NCBI GenBank assembly: GCA_022828425.1
Contig: CP094685.1
Span: 868,001-932,000, forward strand
Length of the DNA stretch: 64,000 nt
Reading direction: 5' to 3'
From: Candidatus Thiothrix sulfatifontis
GTDB taxonomy: Bacteria > Pseudomonadota > Gammaproteobacteria > Thiotrichales > Thiotrichaceae
Shown piece after piece: positions 34,481-44,302 of this stretch. Position numbers and translations under genes: made by a program. The notes under the pieces are model-generated. The model was not told the origin of the DNA, did no database searches, and saw only the letters and a program-made list of their open reading frames with translations. Each line of letters opens with the position of its first letter. Positions within the stretch are counted from its first letter, which is position 1.

Positions 34481-34598
34481 GTCTGTTTAAAGTGCCTCTG
34501 GTGCAGTCTGAGCTTTGAGGAAAGGGCAATAGGCTTCACTGGTTGAGTTCTGTGACCGTATGTAGCAATACAATACAATTAATTGAAGGAGTTACACC

Positions 34599-35069
34599 AT
34601 GCCTACGTTTGTACGTACTGACAAATGTGATGGCTGCAAAGGCGGCGACCGCACCGCTTGCATGTACATCTGCCCGCACGACTTGATGAAGTTGGACGTT
34701 GACGGTTCCGTCACAGGCCACGCGATGAAAGCGTATAACCAAGAGCCGGATCAATGCTGGGAATGCTATTCCTGCGTTAAAATCTGCCCTTCCAATGCTA
34801 TCGAAGCCCGTCACTATGCTGACGTGGTGCCACTCGGTGGTTCTGTACAGCCTTTGCGCGGTCAAGACTCCATTATGTGGTCGATCAAATTCCGTAACGG
34901 TGTGATGAAGCGTTTCAAATTCCCGATCCGTACTACGCCAGAAGGCTCGATTGATTGCTACGGCGGCAAGCCAAAAGCGGATTTGGCTAACTTGGGTAAA
35001 GCACTGTTGACGCGTGATGTCATGAACGGCTACCGCGCGGGCAACCCGGATGAGCTGATCTGCAAGTGA
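34599..35069 (+). CDS. aprB: Adenylylsulfate reductase beta subunit
   Basis: 156 aa Fe-S subunit that passes electrons between AprA FAD and the membrane partner. Two 4Fe-4S sites are shown by CDGCKGGDRTACMYICP and CWECYSCVKICPSNAIE. The C-terminal part (YGGKPKADLANLGKAL) wraps AprA. GAAGGAG precedes ATG 34599, and aprA starts 54 bp later. The enzyme oxidises sulfite with AMP to APS in the cytoplasm. Confidence 0.96.
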   Translation: MPTFVRTDKCDGCKGGDRTACMYICPHDLMKLDVDGSVTGHAMKAYNQEPDQCWECYSCVKICPSNAIEARHYADVVPLGGSVQPLRGQDSIMWSIKFRNGVMKRFKFPIRTTPEGSIDCYGGKPKADLANLGKALLTRDVMNGYRAGNPDELICK

Positions 35070-35123
35070 TGGGTAACACAAGACACGCTTCGTTATTAAC
35101 CTTTAAGCATTGAGGAAACACAA

Positions 35124-37151
35124 ATGGCAGGTACATTTGGTAATCCAGAAGTTGTCCAAGAAGAAGTGGACATCCTGATCATCGGTGGTGGCATGGCTGC
35201 GTGCGGCGCGGCGTATGAGATCATGCCTTGGATCGGCGCGGCGAAAGACGCTGGCGTTGACATCACCGTTAAATTGGTTGACAAAGCGGCAATGGATCGC
35301 TCCGGCGCGGTTGCGCAAGGTTTGTCCGCCATCAACACTTACATCGGTCCAAACCAAGACCCAGCGGACTACGCCCGTATGGTTTCTAACGACCTGATGG
35401 GTATCACCCGTGACGACTTGGCCTATGACTTGGGCCGTAACGTTGACGATTCCGTGCATTTGTTTGAAGAATGGGGTCTGCCTATCTGGAAAACGGTAAA
35501 CGGCGAACGTTTTGACGGTGCTACTTGGCCGAAAGAAGGCGGCAAGCTGTTGAAAGACGGCGGTGAGCCAGTGCGTTCCGGTAAATGGCAGATCATGATC
35601 AACGGCGAATCCTACAAGTGGATTGTGGCTGAAGCGGCGAAAAAAGCATTGGGTTCTGACAATATTCAAGAACGTGTTTTCATCGTTAAGCTGGTCAATG
35701 ACGCTAACGACAAAAACCGTGTGGCGGGTGCTGTTGGTTTCTCGACGCGTGAAGACAAAGTATACGTTTACAAATTCAAGGCTTGCCTGCTGGTAGCCGG
35801 TGGTTGCGTCAATATCTTCCGTCCACGTTCCGTGGGTGAAGGCCAAGGCCGTGCGTGGTATCCCGTGTGGAACGCAGGTTCCACCTACACCATGGCTGCG
35901 GAAGCCGGTGCAGAACTGACCATGATGGAAAACCGTTTCGTTCCAGCCCGTTTCAAAGACGGCTACGGTCCGGTTGGCGCATGGTTTTTGCTGTTCAAAG
36001 CCCAAGCGACCAATGCTTACGGCGAAGTCTACATGACCAAGAACAAGGAATTGCTGAACGACTATCCTCCGTATGGTCAAGCAGCGGTTCCAGCTTCTTG
36101 CTTGCGTAACCACTTGATGCTGAAGGAAATGAAAGAAGGTCGCGGCCCTATTTACATGGATACCGTTACCGCTTTGGCAAAATTGCGTGAAACCCTGTCG
36201 CCGCGTGAAGTAAAACACTTGGAAGCAGAGGCGTGGGAAGATTTCCTTGACATGTGCGTCGGTCAATGCGGTATCTGGGTGGGTGAAAACATCGAGCCAG
36301 AGAAGAAAAACTCTGAACTGATGCCAACCGAACCGTACTTGCTGGGTTCGCACTCAGGTTGCTGCGGCATCTGGGCTTCCGGGCCAGAAGACGTGGGCGC
36401 TCCGACCAATGAAGAGCATCCTGAAGCAGACAAAATCCCTGCGCACCTGCCACAAGGCTGGAATTGGGGCTACCGCTCGATGACTACTGTGCGTGGTTTG
36501 TTCACAGCGGGTGACGGCGTGGGCGCTTCTGGTCACAAGTTCTCGTCTGGTTCACACACCGAAGGTCGTATTTGTGCGCAGTCGATGGTGAAGTTCGTGA
36601 TGGACAACAAGGACTGGGTGCCGACGCTGGAAACGTCTGTTGACGATCTGGTTAGCGAAATTTACCAGCCAGTTCGTACTTTCTTGGAGCACAAGGACTA
36701 CACCACAGCGATTGATATTAACCCACACTACATCACTCCGCGCATGTTGCAGTTCCGTCTCCAGAAAATCATGGACGAGTACGTGGCAGGTGTGGCGACT
36801 TACTACACTACCAACGGTCACATGTTGGCAGTAGCGGAAGAAAAACTGGGTATGTTGAAAGAAGATGCGCTGAAAATGCGTGCAAAAGACCTGCACGAAT
36901 TGCTCCGCGCTTGGGAAAACTATCACCGTATCCTGACGGCGGAAGCGCACATGAAGCACATCCAATTCCGTCAAGAAAGCCGTTACCCCGGTTTCTACTA
37001 CCGCATGGACCACAACTACGTGGATGAAGAAAACTGGCATTGCTTCGTAAACTCTGTCTACGACAAAGAAACCAAGTCTTGGACGGTATTTAAACGTGCT
37101 CACAAGGATTTAGTGGACAAGTCCAAGCTGTTTAAAGCTGCTGCACATTAA
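35124..37151 (+). CDS. aprA: Adenylylsulfate reductase alpha subunit
   Basis: 675 aa flavoprotein. The FAD dinucleotide fold is at residues 13-45 (DILIIGGGMAACGAAYEI), and the fumarate-reductase-like core continues with KLVDKAAMDRSGAVAQGLS, NRFVPARFKDGYGPVG and SHSGCCGIWASGPED. Length fits the family. With AprB it converts sulfite and AMP to APS plus two electrons. No aprM anchor gene is nearby; the qmoAB-hdrCB genes downstream supply the electron acceptor. A terminator follows at 37203. Confidence 0.97.
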   Translation: MAGTFGNPEVVQEEVDILIIGGGMAACGAAYEIMPWIGAAKDAGVDITVKLVDKAAMDRSGAVAQGLSAINTYIGPNQDPADYARMVSNDLMGITRDDLAYDLGRNVDDSVHLFEEWGLPIWKTVNGERFDGATWPKEGGKLLKDGGEPVRSGKWQIMINGESYKWIVAEAAKKALGSDNIQERVFIVKLVNDANDKNRVAGAVGFSTREDKVYVYKFKACLLVAGGCVNIFRPRSVGEGQGRAWYPVWNAGSTYTMAAEAGAELTMMENRFVPARFKDGYGPVGAWFLLFKAQATNAYGEVYMTKNKELLNDYPPYGQAAVPASCLRNHLMLKEMKEGRGPIYMDTVTALAKLRETLSPREVKHLEAEAWEDFLDMCVGQCGIWVGENIEPEKKNSELMPTEPYLLGSHSGCCGIWASGPEDVGAPTNEEHPEADKIPAHLPQGWNWGYRSMTTVRGLFTAGDGVGASGHKFSSGSHTEGRICAQSMVKFVMDNKDWVPTLETSVDDLVSEIYQPVRTFLEHKDYTTAIDINPHYITPRMLQFRLQKIMDEYVAGVATYYTTNGHMLAVAEEKLGMLKEDALKMRAKDLHELLRAWENYHRILTAEAHMKHIQFRQESRYPGFYYRMDHNYVDEENWHCFVNSVYDKETKSWTVFKRAHKDLVDKSKLFKAAAH

Positions 37152-37919
<768 letters not shown>

Positions 37920-37935
37920 AAGCATAGGAGCAACA

Positions 37936-38448
37936 ATGACTGCATCTCCCGAAAAAGTGGCTGCTGGCAAGGTAGTCCAGTTCACTTACCGCATCGCTGA
38001 CCGTCACTGCGATATTGTAGAGCAAGTGGATTTGCCCCTGAACATGGTATTCATGCGTCACAATCGCTTGTATGACCTGGTGGAAAAAGCATTGGTCGGT
38101 TGCCGCGTGGGGGATGAGGTCGCTGTTGATGTTCCCGCCGTGGATGGCGCGTGGGGCGAAGCCGATGCTGACCTGATTTTGGTGCAAGACATTGAGCACG
38201 TGCCACCGCCTTACCGCAAGGTCGGTGCCGAAGCGCAGTTTCAAGCTGAAAATGGCGAAATCAAAACTTTCAGAGTCACCAATGTCACGGAAGATGCGGT
38301 CACTTTGGATGGCAATCATCCGTTTGCCGGGCAAACCATGACCTTCCATGTCAAAATCATGGCGATCCGCGATGCCAGCAAGGATGAGTTGTTGCACGGA
38401 ATTGAATCCGGTGCCCCGACCGATTTTGGCAATACGACCATTCATTAA
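37936..38448 (+). CDS. slyD: FKBP-type peptidyl-prolyl isomerase, SlyD family
   Basis: 170 aa from ATG 37936 (AGGAG upstream). Residues 8-75 start the FKBP fold (VVQFTYRIADRHCDIVEQ); the insert-in-flap domain follows (VGDEVAVDVPAVDGAWGEAD and VTLDGNHPFAGQTMTFHVKI). The His-rich metal tail of E. coli SlyD is missing, so nickel delivery is doubtful. As a chaperone it may help fold its Fe-S neighbours; this is only inference from position, 16 bp after adk. Confidence 0.88.
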   Translation: MTASPEKVAAGKVVQFTYRIADRHCDIVEQVDLPLNMVFMRHNRLYDLVEKALVGCRVGDEVAVDVPAVDGAWGEADADLILVQDIEHVPPPYRKVGAEAQFQAENGEIKTFRVTNVTEDAVTLDGNHPFAGQTMTFHVKIMAIRDASKDELLHGIESGAPTDFGNTTIH

Positions 38449-38466
38449 TCATGGAGGCAGCACAGT

Positions 38467-38820
38467 ATGGCAATTCCTGATTTGACCGCCCTCGAAACAT
38501 CCATTATCCAGCAAAGCATTAATGAGCGGTGGCGCAAAGGCGGCATCGTCGCGGAAGAAGTCGAAGTCGAATTACGCCTGTCCAAAGCCGACCGTGACGT
38601 AACCGCTTGCCCCGCACTGTATTGGGAACACAACGGTTGTACCTTCCTCGTCGCCAAGACCGGCGAGAACCGCTACCGCTCCCAATTTTTCTACTCTGCC
38701 AAAGAACAATTCAGCACCGGCATTGAAGAATACACCGATTTAGGCGACTGCGTGCTCTTCTTGCTGCGTTTGCAGGCAGATCACGAGAGCGAACGCCAGC
38801 AGAATTTCCCCACAGCATAG
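38467..38820 (+). CDS. Unknown conserved-looking protein in the adk-pfp operon
   Basis: 117 aa, cytoplasmic, no recognised family. It has an amphipathic helix (DLTALETSIIQQSINERW), a basic/acidic stretch and a small beta part (CPALYWEHNGCTFLVAKTGENRY). GGAGG precedes ATG 38467, and the pfp gene begins 14 bp after its stop. Its place between slyD and PPi-phosphofructokinase suggests a role in the same unit, but none can be named. Confidence 0.65.
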   Translation: MAIPDLTALETSIIQQSINERWRKGGIVAEEVEVELRLSKADRDVTACPALYWEHNGCTFLVAKTGENRYRSQFFYSAKEQFSTGIEEYTDLGDCVLFLLRLQADHESERQQNFPTA

Positions 38821-38834
38821 AGGAGTTTGTGTTT

Positions 38835-40094
38835 ATGACCGTTAAAAATGCTTTTTACGCACAGTCCGGTGGTGTTACCGCCGTCATCAACGCTTCAGCC
38901 TGCGGCGTGATTGAAACCGCCCGCCAGCACAGCGACAAAATCGGCACGGTATACGCGGGTCAAAACGGCATTATCGGCGCATTGCTGGAAAACCTGATTG
39001 ATACCAGCAAGGTTTCCGACGCCGATGTTGCGGCATTGCGTCACACCCCATCCGGTGCATTCGGTTCTTGCCGCTACAAAATGAAGAGCTTGGAAAAGAA
39101 CAAGCGCGAATACGACCGTCTGATTGAGGTGTTCAAAGCGCATAACATCGGCTACTTCTTCTACAATGGCGGCGGCGACTCGGCGGACACTTGTTTGAAA
39201 GTTTCGCAATTGGCAGATTCAATGGGCTTCCCGATTCAAGCCATCCACGTGCCCAAAACCGTGGATAACGATTTGCCTGTGACCGATAACTGCCCCGGTT
39301 TTGGTTCGGTTGCCAAGTACATCGCGGTTTCCACCCGTGAAGCCAGCTACGACGTAGCCTCCATGTGTGCCACCTCCACCAAGATTTTCGTGCTGGAAGT
39401 GATGGGGCGTCATGCGGGCTGGATTGCTGCGGCAGGCGGTTTGGCAGCCGATGCGAACAACGATATTCCCGTCGTGATCCTGTTCCCCGAAGTTGAATTC
39501 AATCAGGAAAAATTCCTCGCGACCGTCGATGCGAAAGTGAAACAGTACGGCTATTGCAGCATCGTGGTGTCCGAAGGTTGCCATTACCCCGACGGTACGT
39601 TCTTGGCAGAGCAGGGCACGCGCGACTCGTTTGGTCATGCGCAATTGGGCGGTGCTGCGCCGGTGGTTGCCAATATGATCAAAGACGCACTGGGCTATAA
39701 ATTCCACTGGGCGGTGGCGGATTACCTGCAACGTGCGGCACGTCATTTGTCGTCCAAGTCTGATGTGGAACAGGCGTATGCGCTGGGTAAAGCGGCGGTT
39801 GAGTTGGCGTTGGAAGGCAAAAACTCGGTCATGCCAGCGGTTATTCGCACCTCCAACAACCCGTATCAGTGGCACATTGGCATCGGCGAGTTGAAGGACA
39901 TCGCCAACGTCGAAAAAATGATGCCAATGGAATACATCTCTGAAGATGGCTACGGCATTACGGATGCTTGCCGCGAATACTTGTTACCGCTGATCGACGG
40001 CGAGGATTACCCGCCATACGAAAACGGGATGCCGAAATACGTCACCTTAAAGCACGTATTGCTGGAGAAAAAGCTACCCGAATTCGCGCTATAA
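38835..40094 (+). CDS. pfp: Pyrophosphate-dependent 6-phosphofructokinase
   Basis: 419 aa from ATG 38835 (AGGAG 9 nt upstream; GTG 38829 is too close). The family A phosphofructokinase fold shows AQSGGVTAVINASACGV, FFYNGGGDSADTC, PKTVDNDLPVTDNCPGFGS and MGRHAGWIAAAGGLA. A Lys before TVDND, where ATP enzymes have Gly, indicates PPi use. The reaction is reversible: fructose 1,6-bisphosphate + Pi to fructose 6-phosphate + PPi. In autotrophs such enzymes can replace the bisphosphatases and return PPi, which Sat can use. Confidence 0.9.
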   Translation: MTVKNAFYAQSGGVTAVINASACGVIETARQHSDKIGTVYAGQNGIIGALLENLIDTSKVSDADVAALRHTPSGAFGSCRYKMKSLEKNKREYDRLIEVFKAHNIGYFFYNGGGDSADTCLKVSQLADSMGFPIQAIHVPKTVDNDLPVTDNCPGFGSVAKYIAVSTREASYDVASMCATSTKIFVLEVMGRHAGWIAAAGGLAADANNDIPVVILFPEVEFNQEKFLATVDAKVKQYGYCSIVVSEGCHYPDGTFLAEQGTRDSFGHAQLGGAAPVVANMIKDALGYKFHWAVADYLQRAARHLSSKSDVEQAYALGKAAVELALEGKNSVMPAVIRTSNNPYQWHIGIGELKDIANVEKMMPMEYISEDGYGITDACREYLLPLIDGEDYPPYENGMPKYVTLKHVLLEKKLPEFAL

Positions 40095-40101
40095 GCCGTA
40101 G

Positions 40102-40140
40102 GGTGGGTGGAGCGCCGCGCTACCCACCGTTTTTCTTTTT
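40102..40140 (+). terminator. Terminator after pfp
   Basis: GGTGGGT (40102-40108) pairs with ACCCACC (40122-40128), with an inner AGCGC/GCGCT pairing, followed by GTTTTTCTTTTTG. It sits between pfp and the YkgJ-type gene. Confidence 0.7.
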
Positions 40141-40171
40141 GTCTCACACAGCACACTGGGTAATAACAATC

Positions 40172-41083
40172 ATGGCTGAAAAACTCGACATTCCCGAAGA
40201 ATTCCAAAGCTCTCTCGTTCCCGAACTGCTGACGGATGATACTGTTATTCAGTTTCACTGCCACCCCGGTGTTTCCTGTTTCAACAGTTGCTGCAAAGCG
40301 GCGGATGTGACGCTTGCACCGTATGACATCATTCGCTTGAAAAAACGCCTAGGTATGACGTCGAGCGAGTTCCTCGACCAGCATACGGTGCCGTTTGAGA
40401 CCGATGGTCACGGCACACCCGGCGTCAAGTTGCGCACTGACGAAACCAAAGCGTGTCTGTTTGTGCGTGAAACAGGCTGTAGCGTTTACGAAGATCGTCC
40501 TGCCGCGTGCCGTTATTACGGGTTGGGGCTGTTGTCGCATCGCGCCTCCGGTTCTTCAGAAGATAAACAATACTATTTCCGCAATCAGGAAGCACACTGC
40601 CAAGGTTGGAAAAGTGAACAGGTGATCACCGTGCGTGATTACCGCGAGCAGCAAGGCGTGCCGGAATACGACGCAATCAACCGCGAATGGATGCAGTTGA
40701 TGCTGAAAAAGAAATCAGCAGGCCCCGCGATTGGCAAGCCTGATCCGCTGAGTTTTCAGTTGTATTTCATGGCAAGCTTCGACATTGACCGTTTTCGGCG
40801 TTTTGTGGAAAGCCCCGCGTTTGCGAAGGTTTACATGATTGGCGATGACGAGCGCACTGCGTTTCAAGATGACGTGGTTTTGCAAAAGTTCGCGTTCCGT
40901 TTGCTGCGCCAAGTGTTGTTTGATGAGCAAACCATCCCCACGCACGCCAATGTGCTCGAAAAACGTTGGGAAGAGCGCAAAGACATTATTGAATTGCGCC
41001 ACAAAGCGGCGGTTGAATTGCACTTGAAACGCACCGAAGAAGAGCGTCAAGCCGCCTTAGACAGTGGCTCGAACACAGCTTAA
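40172..41083 (+). CDS. YkgJ-family cysteine-cluster protein
   Basis: 303 aa from ATG 40172. The N-terminal zinc/iron-chelating cluster has HCHPGVSCFNSCCKAADVTL, CLFVRETGCSVYEDRPAACR and a later HCQGWK, typical of YkgJ/UPF0153 domains thought to bind Zn or an Fe-S cluster. The C-terminal 120 residues (FQLYFMASFDIDRFRRFVES) are helical. Function unknown; it stands alone between two terminator-like hairpins. Confidence 0.8.
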   Translation: MAEKLDIPEEFQSSLVPELLTDDTVIQFHCHPGVSCFNSCCKAADVTLAPYDIIRLKKRLGMTSSEFLDQHTVPFETDGHGTPGVKLRTDETKACLFVRETGCSVYEDRPAACRYYGLGLLSHRASGSSEDKQYYFRNQEAHCQGWKSEQVITVRDYREQQGVPEYDAINREWMQLMLKKKSAGPAIGKPDPLSFQLYFMASFDIDRFRRFVESPAFAKVYMIGDDERTAFQDDVVLQKFAFRLLRQVLFDEQTIPTHANVLEKRWEERKDIIELRHKAAVELHLKRTEEERQAALDSGSNTA

Positions 41084-41262
41084 TCAAAACCTCGCTAATC
41101 GCATCCGTTTTCGGGTTATTTTGGTTTTATCCGACTGGCGGACTATCTACCCGCCAGAAAACCTGTATACTTAGGGTCTCAATTTACATCGTTTCTATCG
41201 AGTCTGCGGGCATCCTGTCTACATCCTCTTGAACGGTTTACGAAAACCTTAAGGAGGTTCTC

Positions 41263-41592
41263 ATGGCTACTAAGCTTTACGTTGGCAATTTGCCTTATTC
41301 TGTTACGCAACAAGGTCTGCAAGAAAAATTCGCTGCATACGGCGAAGTGACTTCTGTTAGCGTTATCACTGACCGTGATACTGGGCAAAACAAAGGTTTC
41401 GCATTCGTAGAAATGTCTAACAGCGGCGAAGCTCAAAAAGCTATCGACGGTCTGAACGGCGCTGATATGGGCGGTCGCGGCATGAAAGTTAACGAAGCAA
41501 AACCACAAGCACCACGCGATAACAATCGCAGCGGCGGCGGTGGTTTTGGCGGCGGCAACGGCGGCGGTGGTTCACGCGGTGGTCGCTGGTAA
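41263..41592 (+). CDS. RRM-domain RNA-binding protein with Gly-rich tail
   Basis: 109 aa. One RNA recognition motif: RNP2 KLYVGNLPYSV at residues 4-14 and RNP1 KGFAFVEM at about 44-51. The last 25 residues are mostly Gly with Arg, Asn and Ser. This is the cyanobacterial Rbp / proteobacterial cold-responsive type, binding single-stranded RNA. AAGGAGG is 8 nt before ATG 41263. The 179-bp leader contains a TATACT at about 41165 and a 7-bp hairpin (41135-41157), so post-transcriptional control of this leader is possible. Confidence 0.93.
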   Translation: MATKLYVGNLPYSVTQQGLQEKFAAYGEVTSVSVITDRDTGQNKGFAFVEMSNSGEAQKAIDGLNGADMGGRGMKVNEAKPQAPRDNNRSGGGGFGGGNGGGGSRGGRW

Positions 41593-41620
41593 TAAGCCTT
41601 CGGCTTAACCAAGCATTCAA

Positions 41621-41645
41621 AAACCCGGCCTTGTGCCGGGTTTTT
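41621..41645 (+). terminator. Rho-independent terminator after the RRM gene
   Basis: AAACCCGGC and GCCGGGTTT form a perfect 9-bp stem with a 5-nt loop and run into TTTTT. It is 28 bp after the stop codon. Confidence 0.9.
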
Positions 41646-41693
41646 GCTGTTGCGATAATCACAAGTGCATCAACAGTTTGGGGAGGTATAACC

Positions 41694-42185
41694 ATGACGG
41701 TTTCTGTAGCGATTATTTCTGATACACACGGGCATCTTGACCCGCGCATTATCGAAATCATCCGTGAGTGTGATTACGCCATTCATGCGGGGGATATTTG
41801 CGGGGAAAATGTACTCGCGGCAATGCAGCCGAAAAGCGCGATGGTGATTGCGGTGGCGGGTAACAACGAGCCGCGTTGCATGGTCGATTTCCCCTTGCCA
41901 TCCATTAGCGAGCTGGAATTGCCGGGTGGCAAGATTTGCATTGAGCATGGGCATGAGCACGGGCATCACACGCCTTGCCACGATTCCTTGCGGGCGCAAC
42001 ACCCTGATGCACGAATGATCGTGTACGGGCATACCCATAAAATGGTGCAAGACAAAAGCGCATTGCCGTGGGTGGTGAACCCCGGTGCAGCAGGGCTGAC
42101 CCGCAATCACGGCGGGCCATCCTGTTTGGTGTTGACCGCGAACGATCAAGCGTGGGATGTGCGGGAAATCCGCTTCGCCGATTAG
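41694..42185 (+). CDS. Metallophosphoesterase, YfcE/MJ0936 type
   Basis: 163 aa from ATG 41694 with GGGAGG upstream. Metal-binding motifs are in order: [10 protein letters not shown] (residues 7-16), [20 protein letters not shown] and VYGHTHKM, closing with VVNPGAAGL. This small calcineurin-like family hydrolyses phosphodiesters; the physiological substrate is unclear. Its stop overlaps by 4 bp the convergent FKBP gene. Confidence 0.9.
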   Translation: MTVSVAIISDTHGHLDPRIIEIIRECDYAIHAGDICGENVLAAMQPKSAMVIAVAGNNEPRCMVDFPLPSISELELPGGKICIEHGHEHGHHTPCHDSLRAQHPDARMIVYGHTHKMVQDKSALPWVVNPGAAGLTRNHGGPSCLVLTANDQAWDVREIRFAD

Positions 42186-42658
42186 TTAACGCCGAGCAGC
42201 TCAACGTCAAAGATCAGGGTCGCGTTCGGTGGAATCACGCCGCCCGCGCCACGCGCACCGTAGCCCATTTCCGCAGGAATGACTAAAGTACGTTGCCCGC
42301 CGATTTTCATGCCTTGCACGCCGTCATCCCAACCTTTGATAACACGCCCACCACCGAGTGGGAACTCGAAAGGCTGCCCACGATCACGCGAACTGTCAAA
42401 TTTCGTGCCGTGCTTGTCGGCAGCTTTTTCGTCGTACAACCAGCCTGTGTAATGCACAGAAACCATCTTGCCAGCGGTGGCTTCCGTGCCGTCGCCTACT
42501 TTTACATCCGTTTTAACTAAATCGACCATTTTAATATCCGTTGCTTGTGGGGAAGAAGTGCCTGTGGTACTCGTTGTGGCGGTTTTATCCGAACATGCTG
42601 CCATAAAAACGCTGCCGGAGAGTGCCACAGCCAGCATTAATAATGTGGTGGTTTTCAT
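42182..42658 (-). CDS. FKBP-type peptidyl-prolyl isomerase, lipoprotein
   Basis: 158 aa from ATG 42658 (AAGGAA 8 nt upstream). A lipoprotein signal ends VFMAAC. The FKBP domain spans residues 50-158 with [51 protein letters not shown] and [10 protein letters not shown], so all active-site aromatics are present. It should assist protein folding in the periplasm, anchored to the membrane. Confidence 0.92.
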   Translation of the reverse strand: MKTTTLLMLAVALSGSVFMAACSDKTATTSTTGTSSPQATDIKMVDLVKTDVKVGDGTEATAGKMVSVHYTGWLYDEKAADKHGTKFDSSRDRGQPFEFPLGGGRVIKGWDDGVQGMKIGGQRTLVIPAEMGYGARGAGGVIPPNATLIFDVELLGVN

Positions 42659-42737
42659 GTTTATCAATTCCTTGGCAAGAAAAAAGGAACATTATGCCCC
42701 CTTTTCCCTAAACGTGCGATAAACGGTTAGTTAGCGC

Positions 42738-43637
42738 TTATTTGTCCGCAATTTCACGCAGTCGCTTGGACTGGATGATATTGCCATTCAACGCTGCATC
42801 CAACGCGGAACGCCCGAACGCCACGTCCATCAACTGGCTGTAGTACATGACCGGCATGTCGAAATTGGTCTTGTAACGCGCATTGATGTCATCTTGGTAG
42901 ATTTCAACGTTGGCTTGGCACAGGGGGCAAGGGGTGACGATCATGTTCGCACCGCTGTCGTAAGCGGATTCGATGATGTCTTTGACCAATGCCTGACCTT
43001 TTTCGGGTTCAGAGAACATCAGCGCACCGCTACAGCAAGCCACTTTTTTGTCGTACTTGGTGAGTGCTTCTGCGCCAAGGGTTTCGACCATCTTATCCAG
43101 ATACATCGGGTTCTCGAACGATTCGCCGTCAATCCCGAAGGGGCGGTTGGTTTGGCAACCGACGTAACCGGCGATTTTCAGCCCTTCCAGTGGCTTTTTA
43201 ACCTTGGAACCCAACACGTCGTAACCGATGTCTTCGATCAACACTTCCACCATGTGGCGGACTTTTTTGTTGCCCTTGTATTCCAGCTTGACCGATTGCA
43301 GCGCAATATTGGTTTCGGCTTTCAGGGCAGGGTTGTGGTTCAAGCGTTCCTGCACTTCGCGGGTGTTGAGCCAGCAAGCCGCGCAAGTGGCTACCACGTC
43401 CTGATCCGGGTGATGCTTTTCGGACAAGGCCAAGTTACGCGCGGAAAGCGTCATACGTGGCAATTCGCCACCGCCAGCATAACCGATGGATGCGCCGCAG
43501 CAGTTCCAATCCGGGATTGGGTTGAGCTTGATGTCCAGCTCTTCGCACAGGGTTTCCACCGACTTTTCCAGGTTGGAAGACGATGCTCCCTTCTGGGAAG
43601 AACAGCCGGGGTAGTAAGAATATTCATGCTTTGCCAT
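42738..43637 (-). CDS. hdrB: Heterodisulfide reductase subunit B-like protein
   Basis: 299 aa from ATG 43637. Two CCG domains bind non-cubane 4Fe-4S clusters: PIPDWNCCGASIGYAG with VATCAACWLN, and VACCSGALMFSEPEKGQ with VTPCPLCQAN. It is the last gene of the qmoA-qmoB-hdrC-hdrB operon. HdrB normally carries the disulfide- or electron-accepting site. Here it probably receives electrons via HdrC and QmoAB from AprBA. Neither HdrB nor HdrC has a membrane segment, so the quinone-reducing step is unclear. Confidence 0.93.
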   Translation of the reverse strand: MAKHEYSYYPGCSSQKGASSSNLEKSVETLCEELDIKLNPIPDWNCCGASIGYAGGGELPRMTLSARNLALSEKHHPDQDVVATCAACWLNTREVQERLNHNPALKAETNIALQSVKLEYKGNKKVRHMVEVLIEDIGYDVLGSKVKKPLEGLKIAGYVGCQTNRPFGIDGESFENPMYLDKMVETLGAEALTKYDKKVACCSGALMFSEPEKGQALVKDIIESAYDSGANMIVTPCPLCQANVEIYQDDINARYKTNFDMPVMYYSQLMDVAFGRSALDAALNGNIIQSKRLREIADK

Positions 43638-43653
43638 TGTTACCTCATCCTCC

Positions 43654-44289
43654 TCATTTCGCGTCAGTGTTTGCGCCGACACGTGCTGCTTCCAGCTCTT
43701 CGGCTTTTTTCAGCATGGCGTGGAAGCCAGAAAGATCGCTAACGCCATGCCCACCGAGCATTTCCATCGGTGACATACGCTTGGCTTTCATCATGTTCAT
43801 ACCCAGTTTTTGCTTGCCCATCGACACTTTCAAGCCTTCGGCGAAACCGTCTTTGAAGTACAAGCCCAGACCCAGTTTCAGCTCGTTGACACGACCTTTC
43901 TTGATCAGGTTATCCCAGAACATTTGCCCGAATTTTTCCGTCGGCTGGTTCTTGGGTTTCATGCCCATGCGCTTACCGTAGTGCGCCAAGCCGTGCATGA
44001 TGTGCGTAATCGGCAGACCACGCGGGCAACGTGCCACGCAGTTGTAGCACGAGGTACACATCCACATCGAGGTGGACGACAGCACTTCGTCACGCTTGTT
44101 GGCGCGGATCATCATGAACAATTCTTGCGGCGGGTGATCCCAGTGCGGCCCTAGCGGACACGAACCGGAACACACGCCACACTGCATACACATTTTGACC
44201 CAGTTGCCTTCCTCGACGTTATCCGTCACTTCTTTGAGGAAGTTGCCTTTGTATTTTTCAACCATCGCTTGATTGACAGCAGTAGTCAT
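43654..44289 (-). CDS. hdrC: Heterodisulfide reductase subunit C-like ferredoxin protein
   Basis: 211 aa from ATG 44289. Two 4Fe-4S motifs: CMQCGVCSGSCPLG at about residues 33-46 and CTSCYNCVARCPRGLP at about 76-91. A Met/Lys-rich helical part follows (GLKVSMGKQKLGMNMMKAK), without membrane helices. It replaces the N-terminal half of the fused QmoC of sulfate reducers; the b-type cytochrome half of QmoC is not encoded in the window. Gaps are 13 bp to qmoB and 16 bp to hdrB. Confidence 0.93.
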   Translation of the reverse strand: MTTAVNQAMVEKYKGNFLKEVTDNVEEGNWVKMCMQCGVCSGSCPLGPHWDHPPQELFMMIRANKRDEVLSSTSMWMCTSCYNCVARCPRGLPITHIMHGLAHYGKRMGMKPKNQPTEKFGQMFWDNLIKKGRVNELKLGLGLYFKDGFAEGLKVSMGKQKLGMNMMKAKRMSPMEMLGGHGVSDLSGFHAMLKKAEELEAARVGANTDAK

Positions 44290-44302
44290 TCCAGCATCCT
44301 CC

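Noticed and set aside
35103-36353. 416-codon minus-strand ORF opposite aprA
   Set aside because: The aprA product on the plus strand is complete and conserved; this frame is open only because of aprA codon usage.
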